Source of the DNA: Rhizobium sp. Root1203
GTDB taxonomy: Bacteria; Pseudomonadota; Alphaproteobacteria; Rhizobiales; Rhizobiaceae
Direction of reading: 5' to 3'
NCBI RefSeq assembly: GCF_001424945.1
Contig: NZ_LMCW01000009.1
Location: 50,037 to 114,036 of the forward strand
DNA length: 64,000 nt
Shown: positions 1 to 9,644 of the stretch, in pieces
How the letters are laid out: each line of letters begins with the position of its first letter
Numbering within the stretch: position 1 is the stretch's first letter
The notes under the pieces: model-generated
What the model was told of the DNA's origin: nothing
What the model saw: the letters and a program-made list of their open reading frames with translations, nothing else
The model's database searches: none
Made by a program: the position numbers and the translations under genes

Positions 1-37
1 CCGCGGGGAGCGCCGACGTTTGCCGGCGCCCATTTCT

Positions 38-440
38 TCAGCCGAAGATCATTTTCTGATAGGCAGCCAGCATCTGCGGATCCTCGACAGACCCATGGTG
101 ATGAAGCTGTCGCCAACCGCCTTCCTTGCGTACGAACCATCGGGTCGTCCGGAAGGCGACGTCGAGCGTCTCAGTAGCCGTCCTGCAGATTCCACGTTCA
201 CGGCCGACGAACAGATGCCAGTCTTCGCCGCCCTGGCTCGTGAAGTCGTGGAAAGTGACGTGGACCTTCGCGTGGCCCTCGAACAGCTTCGAGTAGCCTT
301 CGGCAATCTGCCCCCAGCCGGGGCAGATCCCACCAATGGGGTTGTGCCCGGTTCCGAACCTGCTAGCCAGACAGCTTCCAGACCAGTTAGATCGCCGTGT
401 TGAAGGCCTGGTAGAATGCGATCCAAGGACTCGAGGGGAC
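38..440 (-). pseudogene. SnoaL/NTF2-like domain protein, frameshifted remnant
   Basis: Read on the minus strand, three frames together give a SnoaL/NTF2-like small protein. The start reads like FYQAFN, a middle piece lies in a second frame, and a long C-terminal piece runs from about 335 to the stop at 38-40 (GWGQIAEGYSKLFEG, then VHVTFHDFT and WRQLHHHGS). No single frame is open across it, and no start codon or ribosome site was found. The family has a cone-shaped fold used as a ligand pocket or small enzyme. The family name is a judgement from pattern only. It lies next to a response regulator and another hydrolase remnant, so this corner of the island appears to be decaying. Confidence 0.5.
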
Positions 441-828
441 TGCCGTCCCCCGTTTTGTCTCGTCGCCGTGCACTTCAGAAAGATGCCAGTTCATCGCTGT
501 TGTCCTTGCAAGTTTGCGGAAGTTCAGCCTGATGTTCGTCACAAGAGCATATCATCCTCGACGGACGGGACATCCGATACTGATCCTGCCGAGTCCTGCA
601 GCATGCTCAGACGCGACGACGGGTTCTATTCTACGACGGTGTCGTCGGCATGCTTTGCAGATGAGAACACGCGATACTATCGTCCAATGGAATTCCGCGC
701 GCGATGCTGCAACGTCTCTGCGGCGGCGGGCGGTGCGCCACATTCGATGCCTTCCGCATTTGAACGTGATATATTGGGCCGAAAAGGGGAAGAACTTGGC
801 GTTTTCTACGAAATCACACGTTTAAGAG
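441..828. other. Intergenic region, no gene recognised
   Basis: No convincing gene is visible between the SnoaL-like remnant and the response regulator. The one element of note is the conserved box at 671-697, listed separately. Confidence 0.5.
671..697 (+). promoter_or_regulatory. Conserved upstream box 1 (GATACT...CAATGG)
   Basis: This box lies 132 bp upstream of the first response regulator gene. It aligns without gaps to boxes at 2071, 11848 (minus), 13969, 14850 and 21160. The shared core is GATACC (here GATACT), then a CAAT or TAAT tetramer six bases later. It could be an operator for a LuxR/FixJ-type regulator or part of an alternative promoter. The sequence shows conservation, not the binding factor. 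Confidence 0.5.
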
Positions 829-1494
829 ATGTCGCCGATGACTGACACGATGCGACCATCCTTCGGCTCCTCCCCGCCGCCTGTCGTCTACGTGGTGGAC
901 GACGATTTATCCGTCAGGGAATCGCTCGAAATGCTGATCACTGCTGCGGGCTGGCGACCAGCGATCTTCGATACGGCCGATTCTTTTTTGAAGGCGCCTC
1001 CGGCCCCGACGCCGAGCTGCCTTCTGCTGGACGTAAACATGCCAGATTTGAATGGTCTCGATCTGCAGCGCATGGTCACGACGAGCGGCAACCGGATGCC
1101 GATCATCTTCATCTCAGGGTACCGGGACGTGCCGGCGACCGTCAGGGCCTTGAAGGCAGGGGCCATGGACTTCCTCACGAAGCCGATCAATTCGGCGGGG
1201 CTGCTCGCGGCGATCCGGTCGGCCCTTGCTCGCAGTGACGAACTCAGGCAGGAGGACGATGCTCAAGCGCGGTTGCAGCGGCTATACGACGCTCTGACCC
1301 CGAGGGAGCGCGAAATCATGGTGCGCATGACCAAGGGCCTCCTGAACAAACAGATCGCCTACGAGCTGGGGATCAGTGAAATAACGGTGAAGGCCCATCG
1401 CGGACGTCTCATGAAAAAGACGGGTGCCCGCTCCTTGCCTGAACTAATGACGATGGCAGCGCGCTTTCGTATCGACGGCGATCCGGACACATGA
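829..1494 (+). CDS. FixJ/NarL-type response regulator (paralogue 1)
   Basis: This is a two-component transcription regulator of 221 aa. An N-terminal receiver (about residues 17-135) has the acidic cluster VVDDD and the phospho-acceptor Asp68 in LLDVNMPDLNG, with the conserved Lys in FLTKPI. A C-terminal LuxR-type helix-turn-helix (about 150-215) contains LTPREREIMV and NKQIAYELGISEITVKAH. It is closely related to the regulator at 14120, including through the linker. ATG 838 is an alternative start with better spacing from a weak AAGAG. No kinase is fused or directly adjacent downstream, so its partner may be one of the multi-PAS kinases further along. The conserved box at 671-697 suggests auto- or cross-regulation. 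Confidence 0.9.
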   Translation: MSPMTDTMRPSFGSSPPPVVYVVDDDLSVRESLEMLITAAGWRPAIFDTADSFLKAPPAPTPSCLLLDVNMPDLNGLDLQRMVTTSGNRMPIIFISGYRDVPATVRALKAGAMDFLTKPINSAGLLAAIRSALARSDELRQEDDAQARLQRLYDALTPREREIMVRMTKGLLNKQIAYELGISEITVKAHRGRLMKKTGARSLPELMTMAARFRIDGDPDT

Positions 1495-1914
1495 CGTTCA
1501 GTTCTGCCGAACCCTACGTCCGAGTCTTCGGGCACTGCGTTCGACAGGAAAGAGCATCATCGCAACATAGATCGCGGCACCGACTACGGGCGCGACGCTG
1601 GCGACGGCGAGGTCGTCGCATCCGAGCATTGGTGCTCGAGCGGCTTTGCCACCACCGATCTCGATCTCGAGCTGAAGCGCCATGGCATCCAGCGTGTCAT
1701 CGTGATCGGATTGGTGGCCCACACCTTGATCGAAGCAACCGTGCGATACGCCGCCGAACTTGGATACGACGTCACCGTCGTCAAGGACGCCGTCGCCGAC
1801 TATTCGCCGGAAATGATGCACGCTGCCTTTGAGGTCAATCTGCCTAGCTATGCCTGCGCCATCGTCGACACCAAGGAGACGGTCGCAGCGATCTCCCTCG
1901 CCCACTCGGCATAA
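1495..1914 (+). pseudogene. Isochorismatase-family hydrolase, C-terminal remnant
   Basis: The frame that continues straight after the stop of the upstream regulator encodes the C-terminal two thirds of a cysteine hydrolase of the isochorismatase family. Recognisable pieces are EHWCSSGFATTDLD, VIVIGLVAHTLIEAT and YSPEMMHAA. No start codon or N-terminal nucleophile region precedes it. The position that normally holds the catalytic Cys (as in ANTCIEAT) is Leu here, so the fragment should be inactive. It was probably once a complete gene next to the regulator. A GTG at 1702 could give a 70-residue peptide, but it would lack an active site. Confidence 0.7.
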
Positions 1915-2314
1915 GGGCAACCGAACGGACGGGAACATCCGGAGCGCTCGTGCGCATGCCGGATGTCCGCGTCATCTCCAACGATCTGACAGCCTCAATT
2001 CGCCGGGCCGCAGCGCGATCGTATCGTCACGCCGCGACCATACGCGATGAGCGGCAGACGCGAGGCCCGCCCGACACCTAAGTATAATATCGACCCTTCG
2101 GTTCCATGGTCCATTCTTCGTTTGCATCCAGGGAGATGTCGATCGAAAGTCTGGACAGGTCGTCGAGGTGTTTCCAAAGCTTCGTTTCTTGGCAATTTCG
2201 CGCTAACATTTCCCGGAACGTTGTGCTCTGCTTGGGGACCCGAAAGCAGTCTGCCTGTGTAAGCGCATACCGAAAGCACGGGTAGCGCTTGGCGTAACCG
2301 ACAAGGATTTCGGA
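1915..2314. other. Intergenic region upstream of the giant kinase gene
   Basis: No gene is recognised. The stretch is the upstream region of the 1835-residue kinase and contains a conserved box at 2071-2092. Confidence 0.5.
2071..2092 (+). promoter_or_regulatory. Conserved upstream box 2 (GACACC...TAATAT)
   Basis: This box is 223 bp upstream of the giant kinase gene. It matches the window-wide consensus, with GACACC in place of GATACC and TAATAT at the same spacing. It is closest to the box in front of the kinase at 14930. Confidence 0.45.
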
Positions 2315-5300
2315 ATGGACCTGTCAGGTTACATGTTAGAAGCGCTTTGTCGCGAAGGTGCGTTTGAGCTGTTTAGGGGATACAACCGTAACGCCTCCGC
2401 TTCGGATCCGCCGACGATACTTGTCTTGGTTCCCACCTTTGAACGCCCCCGGTTCGATTACGTCGGGATGTTGGAACGCGAGTTCGCCCTCCGCACCGAA
2501 CTTGACCCCGACTGGGCGGCTTTGCCCAGGGAGGTCGCACGGCTTCAAGGCAGCAAGGTGTTGTTGCTCGATGATCCGGGAGGACGACCTCTCCAACAGC
2601 TTCTCGAAGCGCCAGTCGTCTCGAGCGAACTCAAGCTCGATGTCGCAGCCTTCTTGAAAGTCGCTATCGGCATTTCCCGTTCCGTCGGAGAGATGCATGG
2701 GCGCGGGATAGTCCACAAGGACCTCAAGCCCGCACACCTCCTCCTCGATCCCGAAACCGCTAAGATATGGCTGACGGGTTTCGGGATCGCTTCGCAGAGC
2801 CGCCGAGAACGTCAGATCCCGGCGCCTCCCGAAACCATCGCCGGCACGTTGGCCTACATGGCACCCGAGCAGACGGGTTGCATGAACCGATCCATCGATT
2901 CCCGGTCCGATCTCTATGCACTGGGCGTCGTGCTCTACGAGATGCTCACGCGGGCGCTGCCATTCGTGGCCACCGAACCGATGGAGTGGGTGCACTCTCA
3001 CGTGGCGCGCAGGCCGACGCCGCCGCGCGAACGAAACAGCGAAGTTCCAGTTCCGATTTCCAATATTGTCATGAAGCTGCTCGCGAAGAGCGCGGAGGAT
3101 CGTTACCAGACCGCGTCCGGCCTCGAACATGACCTGCGCGTCTGCCTGCGGCAGCTCGATGCCGTGCGGACTATTGAAGATTTTGAGCTGGGGGCATTCG
3201 ACCGACCAAATCGTATGTTCGTACCCGAGCGGTTATTTGGGCGGGACCGAGAGACCGCGGCGATTACAGCCGCTTTTAACCGTGTAGCAACAAGCGGAAC
3301 GCCGGAAGTGATCTTAGTTTCCGGATATTCCGGAATCGGCAAATCTGCAGTCGTCAGCGAGTTGCAGAAGGGGCTGATACTCCGGCAAGGGCTTTTCGCG
3401 ACCGGAAAGTTCGACCAGTTGAAGCGCGACGTTCCATACCTCACCTTGTGCCACGCCTTTCAACGGATGGTTTTCGCCCTCTTGATCGAAAGCGATGTCG
3501 AACTTGATCGTTGGCGTGACGCATTCAGAAATGCGCTGGGATCCGATGGCGGGCTCATCGTCGATTTAATTCCGCCACTGAAGATCGTCATCGGGGAACA
3601 GCCGCCGGTTCCCGAACTGCCACCGAACGACGCCAAGCGGCGATTTCATTCGGTGTTCAGCCGTTTCCTCATGGTCTTCGCTCAGGAGCAACATCCCCTT
3701 ACGATCTTCTTGGACGACCTTCAGTGGGCGGATCTGGCAACGCTCGACCTCATCGAGAGCCTGCTCTTGGAACCCGAGGTTCGGCACCTCCTTCTGCTGG
3801 GAGCGTATCGTGACAACGAAGTCGATCCACTCCATCCGGTTGTCCGTTCGTTTGACCGCATCCGAAGTGGCATCGTGACGGTACGGGATATCGTGCTGCA
3901 GCCTTTGAGCCGCCGTGATACCGGTCTGCTCGTGGCGAACTCTCTCAATTGCGAAGTGACGTACGCCACCGAGCTGTCTAACTTGATCCATTCGAAAACA
4001 GCGGGCAATCCGTTTTTTCTCATTCAGTTGCTAACGACCCTAACGGACGATGGATTGCTCTTCCTCGACGATCAGAGGAGATGGCGCTGGGATCTGGCTG
4101 GTATCGACGAGAAGGGTTACACGGAAAACGTCATAGACCTTATGGCGGCCAAGCTAAGCCGCCTGCCCCTTGGAACCCAACGAGTTTTTCAATTGCTTGC
4201 GTGTCTAGGCAGCACCAGTTCCAGCAGGCTTCTCCAACTCGTCGGCTCGACGCCCGGCACCGAGTTGCAACTGGACCTGAAGGAGGTCTTGAAGACGGAA
4301 CTCGTTCTCTTCCTCGAAGGTTCCTACCGATTCCTTCATGACCGCGTCCAGGAAGCTGCATATCGCCTGCTCTCCGGCGAGAACCGCGTGAACGAGCACC
4401 TTCGGATCGGCAGACTCATGATGACGCTGATGTCGGCGGAAGAGCGAAAGGAGGCGGTCTTCGAGATCGTCAATCAGTTCAATCAGGCCATAGATCTCGT
4501 CGTTCTACGGGACGAAAAGCTGCAACTGGCTGAACTAAATCTTATCGCCGGCGATCGCGCCAAAGCCTCCACGGCCATTTCCTCGGCGCTGGCCTACTAC
4601 GCTTCTGGATCCGCTCTTATTGCTGCTGAAGAATGGCCTCGCGTCCCTGACCTGGCATTCGCGTTGGAACTCAAGCGCGCCGAATGCGAGTTTCTAACAG
4701 GCGATCTTGTGGCCGCCGAAGAGCGCCTATCGCATCTGGTTTCCCGCGCCGACACAATCCTCGACCACCGAGCACTCGCCTGCTTGCGGATCGATCTTTA
4801 CACGACGCTTGGTCATATCGACGTCGCAATCGAAATCGGCCTCACCTTCCTTGGCCAATATGATCAGGACTGGCGAGTTCAACCGACCGACGACGATGTA
4901 AAGAATGAGTATGACAGAACGTGGGAACTCATAGGCACTCGGACGGCTGACGAACTCATCGAATTGCCACTGATGAGCGATCCAGCGTCCCTTGCGGTCG
5001 TCGACGTGCTGACGCAGGTTGCGACGCCCGCGCTGCTAACAAACGAAAACCTGTACTCGGTGCTGATCTGCCGCACCATCAATCTGAGCCTTCAACACGG
5101 GAATACGGATGCTTCCGCCCATGCCTACGTGCATCTGGGAGCGATGGCGGGACGACGTTTTGGGAATTATCGAACAGGCTTCGATTTAGGCAGCGTTGGC
5201 TTCGAGTTGCTTGACCGGGGTCTCCAGCGTTTCAGGGCGCGCACGCTGTTGTCATTCGGAGGGCTGGTGATGACGTGGACCCACCCGTTTGCTGCCGGGC

Positions 5301-7822
5301 GCGATTTGATGCGGCAAGCCTTCGACGATGCGTGCAGATTGGGAGACCTGACCTTCGCTGGGTACTGCTGCAACAACCTGGTCTCGAACCTTCTGGCGGC
5401 GGGCGAATCACTCGCCGAAATCCAGCGAGAAACCGAAGTCTTCATGGAGTTCGCTCGAAAGGCACGGTTTGGCCTCGTGACGGACTTCCTAAGATCCCAG
5501 TATGCTTTCGTTTGTACGATGAGAGGAATAACCGAACCTCTCGGCCGGCTCCACGTCGACCACCTCGACGAACAGGCATTGGAAGAGCATCTGGCCGACG
5601 ACCCTCGGCTGGCGATCGCCAAGCGCTGGTACTGGATCAAGAAACTTCAGGCACGGTATTTTGCCGCGGATTACCGGAGCGCGCTGGAAGCATCAGCGAA
5701 TGCGCTTCGGTCGATCGCTCCACAGATGTCTTTCATCGAAGCTGCCGAAGCTCATTTCTTCAGCGCACTCACTCTTGCAGCTTTGTGCAATAATACGGCG
5801 TCCGTCGAAGGTCAGGATCATTTCAGGTCTCTCACGGAGCATTCTCATCAGCTAGCGGTCTGGGCGGGAAGCTGCCCGGAGAACTTCCAAGGCCGGGCCA
5901 TTATCGTCCGGGCGGAGATCGCGCGCATCGAGGGACGGCAACTGGACGCCCAGCGTCTCTACGAGGAGGCCGTGCAATCGGCGCGGACCAGCGGGTTCCC
6001 TCACAACGAAGCGATCGCCAACGAACTCGCCGCAAGGTTCTACGCGTCATGCGGTCTGGAAACGAGTTCACACGCATATTTGCGAAACGCACATCAGGCG
6101 TATTTGCACTGGGGTGCGGATGGAAAGGCACGGCAGCTCGACCTGCTCTACCCAGATGTCAAATTGGGTCTTCGGCCTCGCGTCTCGTCCGGCACGGTGG
6201 AAGCCCTCGTTGAACAGCTCGACCTTACGACGGTGCTTAAGGTCTCCCAGGCGATCCAGGGCGAGATGCGGTTCGACAGTATCCTCGACGTCGTGATGCG
6301 CACGGCCATAGAACACGCGGGCGCGGAACGCGCTCTCCTGTTTTTTTCAGGGGATACGGGTCTTCGAACAGTTGCGGAAGCGACGACGGTCCCCCACGCC
6401 ATCGACGTACAGTTGCTGGACGAGCCTATGGACGCCCACACCGTGTCGGAGCACGTTCTGAGATATGTCCTGCATTCGCGGGAAGTGGTGATCCTGGACG
6501 ACGCCGCCGCACCAAACCCCTACTCCAGCGATGCCTATTTGGCGACCAATCGCGTCCGCTCGGTCTTGTGCTTGCCGTTGATCAATCAAGGCAGGTCGAT
6601 CGGCGTTCTCTATCTGGAAAACAATCAGCTCTCTCAGGTTTTCGCACCTGCCCGTGTCGCCGCAATCAAGGTAATTGCATCGCAGGCCGCGATTTCGATC
6701 GACAATGCCCGCCTCTACCGCGACCTGGCAAAACGAGAAGCCCGGATCGGGCGGCTGGTGGACGCCAACATCATCGGAATTTTCATCTGGGAGCTGGGAG
6801 GGCGGATCGTCGAGGCGAATGACGCGCTCCTGACGATGACTGGATACGACCGGGCGGAGTTCGCGGAGCGCGGATTAAATTGGACCGAACTCGTGCCCCG
6901 CGACCTGCGTGCTCTCGACGATGCCCTATTTTCAGAATTGCGCGGGACCGGCAGACTTCGACCTTTCGAAAGCGAGTACATGCGAAAGGATGGCACCCGC
7001 GTTCATGTCCTGGTCGGCGTCGCGGCCTTCGACGATGACGCGGAGCAGGGTGTGGCCTACGTTCTCGACCTCACTGAACGGAATGAAGCTCAGGAGGCGC
7101 TCAACCTGGCTCGGGCGGAGCTCGCTCATTTCTCCAGGGTGTCGGCGGTCGGAGCGCTGACTGCCTCGATAACGCATGAAATCAGTCAACCGCTGTCTGG
7201 CATCATCACGAACGCCAGCCTCGCCCTTCTCGTACTCGATTCCGCGCAGCCAGATTTGAACGTCGTACGCGAAACCGTCGTCCGCACCATGCGTGACGGA
7301 GACCGCGCCAGGGGCGTTCTCGACCGGTTGCGCTCGCTCTTCAGCAAGGGGGAATTCGCGGACGAGCGTCTCGACCTCAATGAAGCCGCTCGAGAGGTTA
7401 TCACGCTCGTATCCGCCGATCTCCGGCGCCAAGGGATAGACCTGCGCCTGGAATTGGCAGACGATCTGCCTGCGGTCTTCGGAGATCGGCTTCAGCTTCA
7501 GCAAGTTGTCCAGAACATCGTTCGCAATGCATCGGATGCGATGACGGATATTGGCGACCGGCCGCGACGGATGCTGATCAGAACTGCTGCACGACCCGAT
7601 AATACGGTGACATTCAGTGTGACAGACTCGGGAATAGGACTACCCTCGACGGGGCAGGAGTCGCTGTTCGATGCATTCTACACCACTAAGACCGACGGCA
7701 TGGGGATAGGCCTGTTCGTCAGTCGCACCATCATTGAAAGGCATAATGGCAGCTTATGGGCCGAGCCGAACCAATCCTCCCCGGGAGCGACATTCGCGTT
7801 TGCGCTTCCCAGCGTTGGGTGA
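2315..7822 (+). CDS. Giant kinase-like/AAA/GAF/PAS sensor histidine kinase
   Basis: This 1835-aa cytoplasmic protein belongs to the multidomain class that joins a Ser/Thr-kinase-like domain to a histidine kinase. Residues 1-280 are kinase-like, with His134-Lys135-Asp136 in HKDLKP and SDLYALGVVLYEML. A STAND/AAA ATPase follows (P-loop GYSGIGKS with Lys343; LDDLQWAD as Walker B), then a long helical region. Near the C-terminus are a GAF domain (about 1310-1465), a PAS domain (about 1480-1590), a HisKA domain with His1621 in THEISQPLSG, and an HATPase domain ending in GMGIGLFVSRTII. The DFG motif reads GFG (Gly155 for Asp) and no glycine-rich loop is evident, so phosphotransfer by the first domain is doubtful. 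The kinase core resembles those at 14930 and 18082, suggesting overlapping partner regulators. Confidence 0.92.
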   Translation: MDLSGYMLEALCREGAFELFRGYNRNASASDPPTILVLVPTFERPRFDYVGMLEREFALRTELDPDWAALPREVARLQGSKVLLLDDPGGRPLQQLLEAPVVSSELKLDVAAFLKVAIGISRSVGEMHGRGIVHKDLKPAHLLLDPETAKIWLTGFGIASQSRRERQIPAPPETIAGTLAYMAPEQTGCMNRSIDSRSDLYALGVVLYEMLTRALPFVATEPMEWVHSHVARRPTPPRERNSEVPVPISNIVMKLLAKSAEDRYQTASGLEHDLRVCLRQLDAVRTIEDFELGAFDRPNRMFVPERLFGRDRETAAITAAFNRVATSGTPEVILVSGYSGIGKSAVVSELQKGLILRQGLFATGKFDQLKRDVPYLTLCHAFQRMVFALLIESDVELDRWRDAFRNALGSDGGLIVDLIPPLKIVIGEQPPVPELPPNDAKRRFHSVFSRFLMVFAQEQHPLTIFLDDLQWADLATLDLIESLLLEPEVRHLLLLGAYRDNEVDPLHPVVRSFDRIRSGIVTVRDIVLQPLSRRDTGLLVANSLNCEVTYATELSNLIHSKTAGNPFFLIQLLTTLTDDGLLFLDDQRRWRWDLAGIDEKGYTENVIDLMAAKLSRLPLGTQRVFQLLACLGSTSSSRLLQLVGSTPGTELQLDLKEVLKTELVLFLEGSYRFLHDRVQEAAYRLLSGENRVNEHLRIGRLMMTLMSAEERKEAVFEIVNQFNQAIDLVVLRDEKLQLAELNLIAGDRAKASTAISSALAYYASGSALIAAEEWPRVPDLAFALELKRAECEFLTGDLVAAEERLSHLVSRADTILDHRALACLRIDLYTTLGHIDVAIEIGLTFLGQYDQDWRVQPTDDDVKNEYDRTWELIGTRTADELIELPLMSDPASLAVVDVLTQVATPALLTNENLYSVLICRTINLSLQHGNTDASAHAYVHLGAMAGRRFGNYRTGFDLGSVGFELLDRGLQRFRARTLLSFGGLVMTWTHPFAAGRDLMRQAFDDACRLGDLTFAGYCCNNLVSNLLAAGESLAEIQRETEVFMEFARKARFGLVTDFLRSQYAFVCTMRGITEPLGRLHVDHLDEQALEEHLADDPRLAIAKRWYWIKKLQARYFAADYRSALEASANALRSIAPQMSFIEAAEAHFFSALTLAALCNNTASVEGQDHFRSLTEHSHQLAVWAGSCPENFQGRAIIVRAEIARIEGRQLDAQRLYEEAVQSARTSGFPHNEAIANELAARFYASCGLETSSHAYLRNAHQAYLHWGADGKARQLDLLYPDVKLGLRPRVSSGTVEALVEQLDLTTVLKVSQAIQGEMRFDSILDVVMRTAIEHAGAERALLFFSGDTGLRTVAEATTVPHAIDVQLLDEPMDAHTVSEHVLRYVLHSREVVILDDAAAPNPYSSDAYLATNRVRSVLCLPLINQGRSIGVLYLENNQLSQVFAPARVAAIKVIASQAAISIDNARLYRDLAKREARIGRLVDANIIGIFIWELGGRIVEANDALLTMTGYDRAEFAERGLNWTELVPRDLRALDDALFSELRGTGRLRPFESEYMRKDGTRVHVLVGVAAFDDDAEQGVAYVLDLTERNEAQEALNLARAELAHFSRVSAVGALTASITHEISQPLSGIITNASLALLVLDSAQPDLNVVRETVVRTMRDGDRARGVLDRLRSLFSKGEFADERLDLNEAAREVITLVSADLRRQGIDLRLELADDLPAVFGDRLQLQQVVQNIVRNASDAMTDIGDRPRRMLIRTAARPDNTVTFSVTDSGIGLPSTGQESLFDAFYTTKTDGMGIGLFVSRTIIERHNGSLWAEPNQSSPGATFAFALPSVG

Positions 7823-7880
7823 CGCTGCCAGTCCGCCCGGCGATATAGCGCGGGATCGTGCTCCGTGTAGAAGATAAAAA

Positions 7881-7915
7881 CGGAGCGGGGGCGGCTCAAG
7901 CCCCCGTTCCTTTTC
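7881..7915. terminator. Bidirectional intrinsic terminator
   Basis: A GC-rich stem (cgggggc at 7886-7892, gcccccg at 7900-7906) has T-rich sequence on both sides: TTCCTTTT on plus, CTCCGTTTTT on minus. It sits between two convergent transcripts, the giant kinase and the reductase operon, and can stop both. Confidence 0.8.
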
Positions 7916-7925
7916 TTCCCAGGGG

Positions 7926-8519
7926 TTAGACCTCCGAAGCCTTCGCAGCCATCGTGGCCTTCGCCCACCAGACGAGCTCGTCCAGCGCAGTCTTCGCCGA
8001 CGGCAGCAGATTGGCTTCGATCTCCTCGATCGGCTTGTTGCCGCCCATCGAGAAAACGGTGAAGAAGTCGCTGCCGCCAATATGAACGGCCGCATGCGTG
8101 GAAACCATCTGCAGCTCGACGCCGATTCCGCGCAGATGCTCGAGTGCGCGCGACCCGCCCGCGGTGCCATAGGCGATCGCGGTGAACGGCTTGCGCGCCC
8201 ATTCCACATACGACTGGTCGAGGGCGTTCTTCAGCACGCCGGTGATCGAGCGATTATATTCCGCGACGACGAAAATGTATCCGTCGTAGCGAGCGACGGT
8301 CTGCTGCCAACGAACGGCTTCCGCACTTTGGCTTGGCGCGTAGGCGTTCGACGCGACCTCGTCGAAGAACGGCAGGGGGTGGTCACGCAGATCGACGATT
8401 TCGACGTCGATGTCGTCGCGGGACTGAGCCTGCCTCAGTATCCACTGGGCGGGCTTGTCGGCGAAACGCGTCGGCCTTGTAGAGCCGATGATGATGGCGA
8501 TCTTTGGTTTCGTAGGCAT
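7926..8519 (-). CDS. NADPH-dependent FMN reductase family protein
   Basis: A 197-aa flavodoxin-like reductase of the NADPH-dependent FMN reductase/ChrR group. The N-terminal phosphate-binding loop reads IIGSTRPTRFADKPA, the mid-region contains FVVAEYNRSITGVLKNALD, and AYGTAGGSRA follows. Such enzymes reduce FMN, quinones or other electrophiles with NAD(P)H. The start at 8519 is preferred over one four codons upstream because AGGA lies at good spacing before it. It is the last gene of a four-gene minus-strand operon (epoxide hydrolase, SDR, PLP enzyme, reductase), about 50 bp after the PLP gene and just before a strong terminator. The context suggests detoxification of reactive organic compounds. 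Confidence 0.85.
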   Translation of the reverse strand: MPTKPKIAIIIGSTRPTRFADKPAQWILRQAQSRDDIDVEIVDLRDHPLPFFDEVASNAYAPSQSAEAVRWQQTVARYDGYIFVVAEYNRSITGVLKNALDQSYVEWARKPFTAIAYGTAGGSRALEHLRGIGVELQMVSTHAAVHIGGSDFFTVFSMGGNKPIEEIEANLLPSAKTALDELVWWAKATMAAKASEV

Positions 8520-8572
8520 GGCATTCCTCATTTTATGTCGTGTTGATGATGATGACCCTCGGGGAGAGAGGA

Positions 8573-9601
8573 TCAGTTGCTGCTCAGGGCGTCTGCATAC
8601 GCATAAAGCCCAGGAGAACCTCCGGTCATGACGAACAGGACGTTCGATCCTGGCGCGATGACTTCGTTTTCGATATCGGACAGCAGGCCGGCGAAGGCCT
8701 TCCCTCCGTAGACGGGATCAAGAAGCAGGCCTTCAGTGCGGCCGACGAGCCCGATCGCTTCGACCATTTCGGAGGTCGGCATGCCGTAGCCGCCACCGAG
8801 CTGCGCGCCGTCTATCGCCAGCTCCTGCGCTAGAATGCGGTCTTTCTTTCCGAGGAGGTCGAAGACCGCGTTGACCTTTTCCACCGTCGCGGCGACGCAT
8901 GTCTCCGATGGCGAGAGAACGGTGTATGCTCTGATCCTTGAAGGATCGTTCCGAGCCAAGGCCGCTCCCGCGGCTAAGCCGGCGTGCATGCCGCCGCTGC
9001 CATTTGGGATGACGACGTGGTCGAACGCGATGCCGATCTCGGTCGACTGCACTGCAATCTCGAACGCGCAATCGACGTAGCCCAGAGCTCCGACCGGCGT
9101 CGAACCTCCAAGCGTGCCCAGGAAGGCCTTCCCCCCGGACGCGGCGATCTCGGACGACCGGCGTAGAGCGAACTCTCCGGCATCGTCTCCCGTTTTTAGG
9201 ATATGAACGCGAGCGCCAAACAGACGGTCGAGCACGACGTTGCCATTCGCCTGGTAAATCTCGCTATCGCGGGGAACCATCTGCGCAAGAACCCCTTCGC
9301 ATGCCAGCCCAATTCTTGCGCAGGCGGCGGCGGCCAATCGGGTGAAGTTCGACTGCACGCCTCCGGTGACGACCAGCGTGTCGCAGCCTTCCGCCATCGC
9401 CTGTCCCAGCAAGAACTCCAGCTTGCGGAGCTTGTTGCCGCCTCCGCCGAGTTCCATCAGATCGTCTCTCTTCGCCCAGATCGAAACACCTTTCCGCCGA
9501 TCGCCAAGCACCTGCTCCAGCCGGCTTAATCGCTGGATCGGCGTCGGTCCTTGCATCAACCGTACCCGCGGGAATCGGTTTAGTAGATCGAGGTCGGCCA
9601 T
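8573..9601 (-). CDS. D-cysteine desulfhydrase / ACC deaminase family PLP enzyme
   Basis: A 342-aa fold-type II PLP enzyme. It opens with RFPRVRL and GPTPIQRL, typical of D-cysteine desulfhydrase, followed by the PLP-lysine region GGGGNKLRKLEFLLG and TGGVQSNFTR. The glycine-rich phosphate loop is probably NGSGGMHAGL, and VMTGGSPGLYAY lies near the end. Family members split D-cysteine to pyruvate, sulfide and ammonia, or deaminate ACC, and the sequence alone does not decide between them. The ATG at 9601 fits the family N-terminus. A GTG at 9643, directly after the stop of the upstream SDR, would add 14 residues and permit translational coupling. It is the third gene of the epoxide-hydrolase operon. 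Confidence 0.85.
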   Translation of the reverse strand: MADLDLLNRFPRVRLMQGPTPIQRLSRLEQVLGDRRKGVSIWAKRDDLMELGGGGNKLRKLEFLLGQAMAEGCDTLVVTGGVQSNFTRLAAAACARIGLACEGVLAQMVPRDSEIYQANGNVVLDRLFGARVHILKTGDDAGEFALRRSSEIAASGGKAFLGTLGGSTPVGALGYVDCAFEIAVQSTEIGIAFDHVVIPNGSGGMHAGLAAGAALARNDPSRIRAYTVLSPSETCVAATVEKVNAVFDLLGKKDRILAQELAIDGAQLGGGYGMPTSEMVEAIGLVGRTEGLLLDPVYGGKAFAGLLSDIENEVIAPGSNVLFVMTGGSPGLYAYADALSSN

Positions 9602-9644
9602 ATCGTTGATCCACTTCACTCGTTGTATTCGTCGCGTCGGCACA

